A DNA stretch of 64,000 nucleotides, taken from assembly GCA_003609755.1 (NCBI GenBank), contig AP017991.1:4141001-4205000 (forward strand). The letters run 5' to 3'. Made by a program: the position numbers and the translations under genes. Position 1 is the stretch's first letter. Every line of letters starts with the position of its first letter. This DNA is from Planktothrix agardhii NIES-204. Lineage in GTDB: Bacteria; Cyanobacteriota; Cyanobacteriia; Cyanobacteriales; Microcoleaceae. The notes beneath the pieces were generated by a model, which was not told where the DNA came from, searched no databases, and worked only from the letters and a program-made list of their open reading frames with translations. Shown piece by piece: positions 63,601-64,000 of the stretch.

Positions 63601-63991
63601 AAGAATCATCAATCAATTGAGCCCATCGGGGCTGAGGCAGTCACGGGACATAGGGACAACCCCTGAGAAAAAAGGCTGTAAGATTTAAAGCCCTGGACAT
63701 CCGCAAATTTACGATGACAGAGAAACCGCGATCGCAAAAAATCCCAGTATTTTCCCTAGGGGATCTTCCATTTTTTTAAAAAACCTGTATTATGTGTAAG
63801 ATGAACAATGGGAAATTTTAAATTTGCCTTAACTGCTCAGGAAAGTCGTGTTTTCTTCAGGGTATAGAAATCAAAAGTCTGCAACGGAATCACTCAAACT
63901 GAGTTGAAACTGTGGCGGTGCAAACTTGAATAGTTAAAATCTCTATTCTGGTTTAATTTCTAACTTACCATTTAGGAGCATTCCTGGGATT
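63601..63991. other. Intergenic region upstream of next gene
   Basis: About 390 bp without a gene. A GGCT/AGCC pair lies near 63673-63692, a HIP1-like CGCGATCGC near 63730, and a poly-T/A stretch near 63772. The last 60 bp are probably a leader, with AGGAG at 63974-63978. Confidence 0.4.
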
Positions 63992-64000
63992 ATGGTACAT
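63992..64000 (+). CDS. Start of a gene cut by the window end
   Basis: ATGGTACAT (M-V-H) 13 nt after an AGGAG ribosome-binding-like site. Only three codons are present, so nothing can be said about its product, and even its being a gene is uncertain. Confidence 0.3.

Overview
The window is chromosomal DNA from a cyanobacterium. It carries petC-petA, psaE, the NDH-1 assembly factors CRR6 and CRR7, a PAM68-like photosystem II factor, an IctB-family protein and a cyanobacterial-type GlgA. The HIP1 octamer GCGATCGC recurs throughout, intergenic heptamer repeats (GGGTAAT / TTCCCTA) are common, and the DNA is AT-rich. Gene content and repeat style suggest a filamentous, non-heterocystous Oscillatoriales member such as Planktothrix; this is inference, since no rRNA is present.

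Layout. 1-5.1 kb: a frameshifted membrane-protein gene, a FurC/PerR-type regulator, a MITE, crr6, petC-petA and an alpha/beta-hydrolase-fold protein that lacks its nucleophile. 5.1-13.2 kb: a BrnT/BrnA-type toxin-antitoxin pair, a Tat-exported carbonic-anhydrase-like protein, a DUF4359-like protein, a dynamin/Era-like GTPase, purK, a Uma2 nuclease and topA. 13.2-17 kb is an accessory patch: a hairpin repeat, thioredoxin, an IS200/IS605-type element whose tnpB is split exactly at a -1 slippery heptamer, a PRC-barrel protein, and an amt remnant carrying a MITE. 17-33 kb is mostly housekeeping: cell-wall enzymes, a lipoprotein, a MORN protein, psaE-mutM, ilvD, tRNA-Thr(CGT), an Atx1-like chaperone, def, rnz, a response regulator, an orphan C5 methyltransferase beside a decayed partner ORF and a transposase relic, rpsO-PAM68, and a DAHP synthase. 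33-45.9 kb: a GspE/PilB N-domain protein, an L,D-transpeptidase, Uma2, crr7, glgA2, an unknown gene facing a likely new small RNA, pgl, two FHA proteins and thiO.

45.9-52.9 kb is the most interesting block, a same-strand cluster: small protein, GMC flavoprotein, SDR/epimerase, DUF218-like protein, broken PMT-type glycosyltransferase, second SDR/epimerase, SMR/EamA-type small transporter, and a UbiA-type enzyme of the decaprenyl-phosphate phosphoribosyltransferase type. Together these look like a pathway that builds a polyprenyl-phosphate-linked sugar, flips it across the membrane and transfers it, with the transferase now inactivated.

52.9-64 kb: a P2A-type Ca2+ ATPase, a CNT nucleoside transporter, an SLC13/RCK permease, an NAD-linked group (ADP-ribosylglycohydrolase, nadD, NrtR-like Nudix regulator), a VapBC pair whose toxin has an internal deletion, and ictB. 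The last 400 bases lead into a gene that begins at the window edge.
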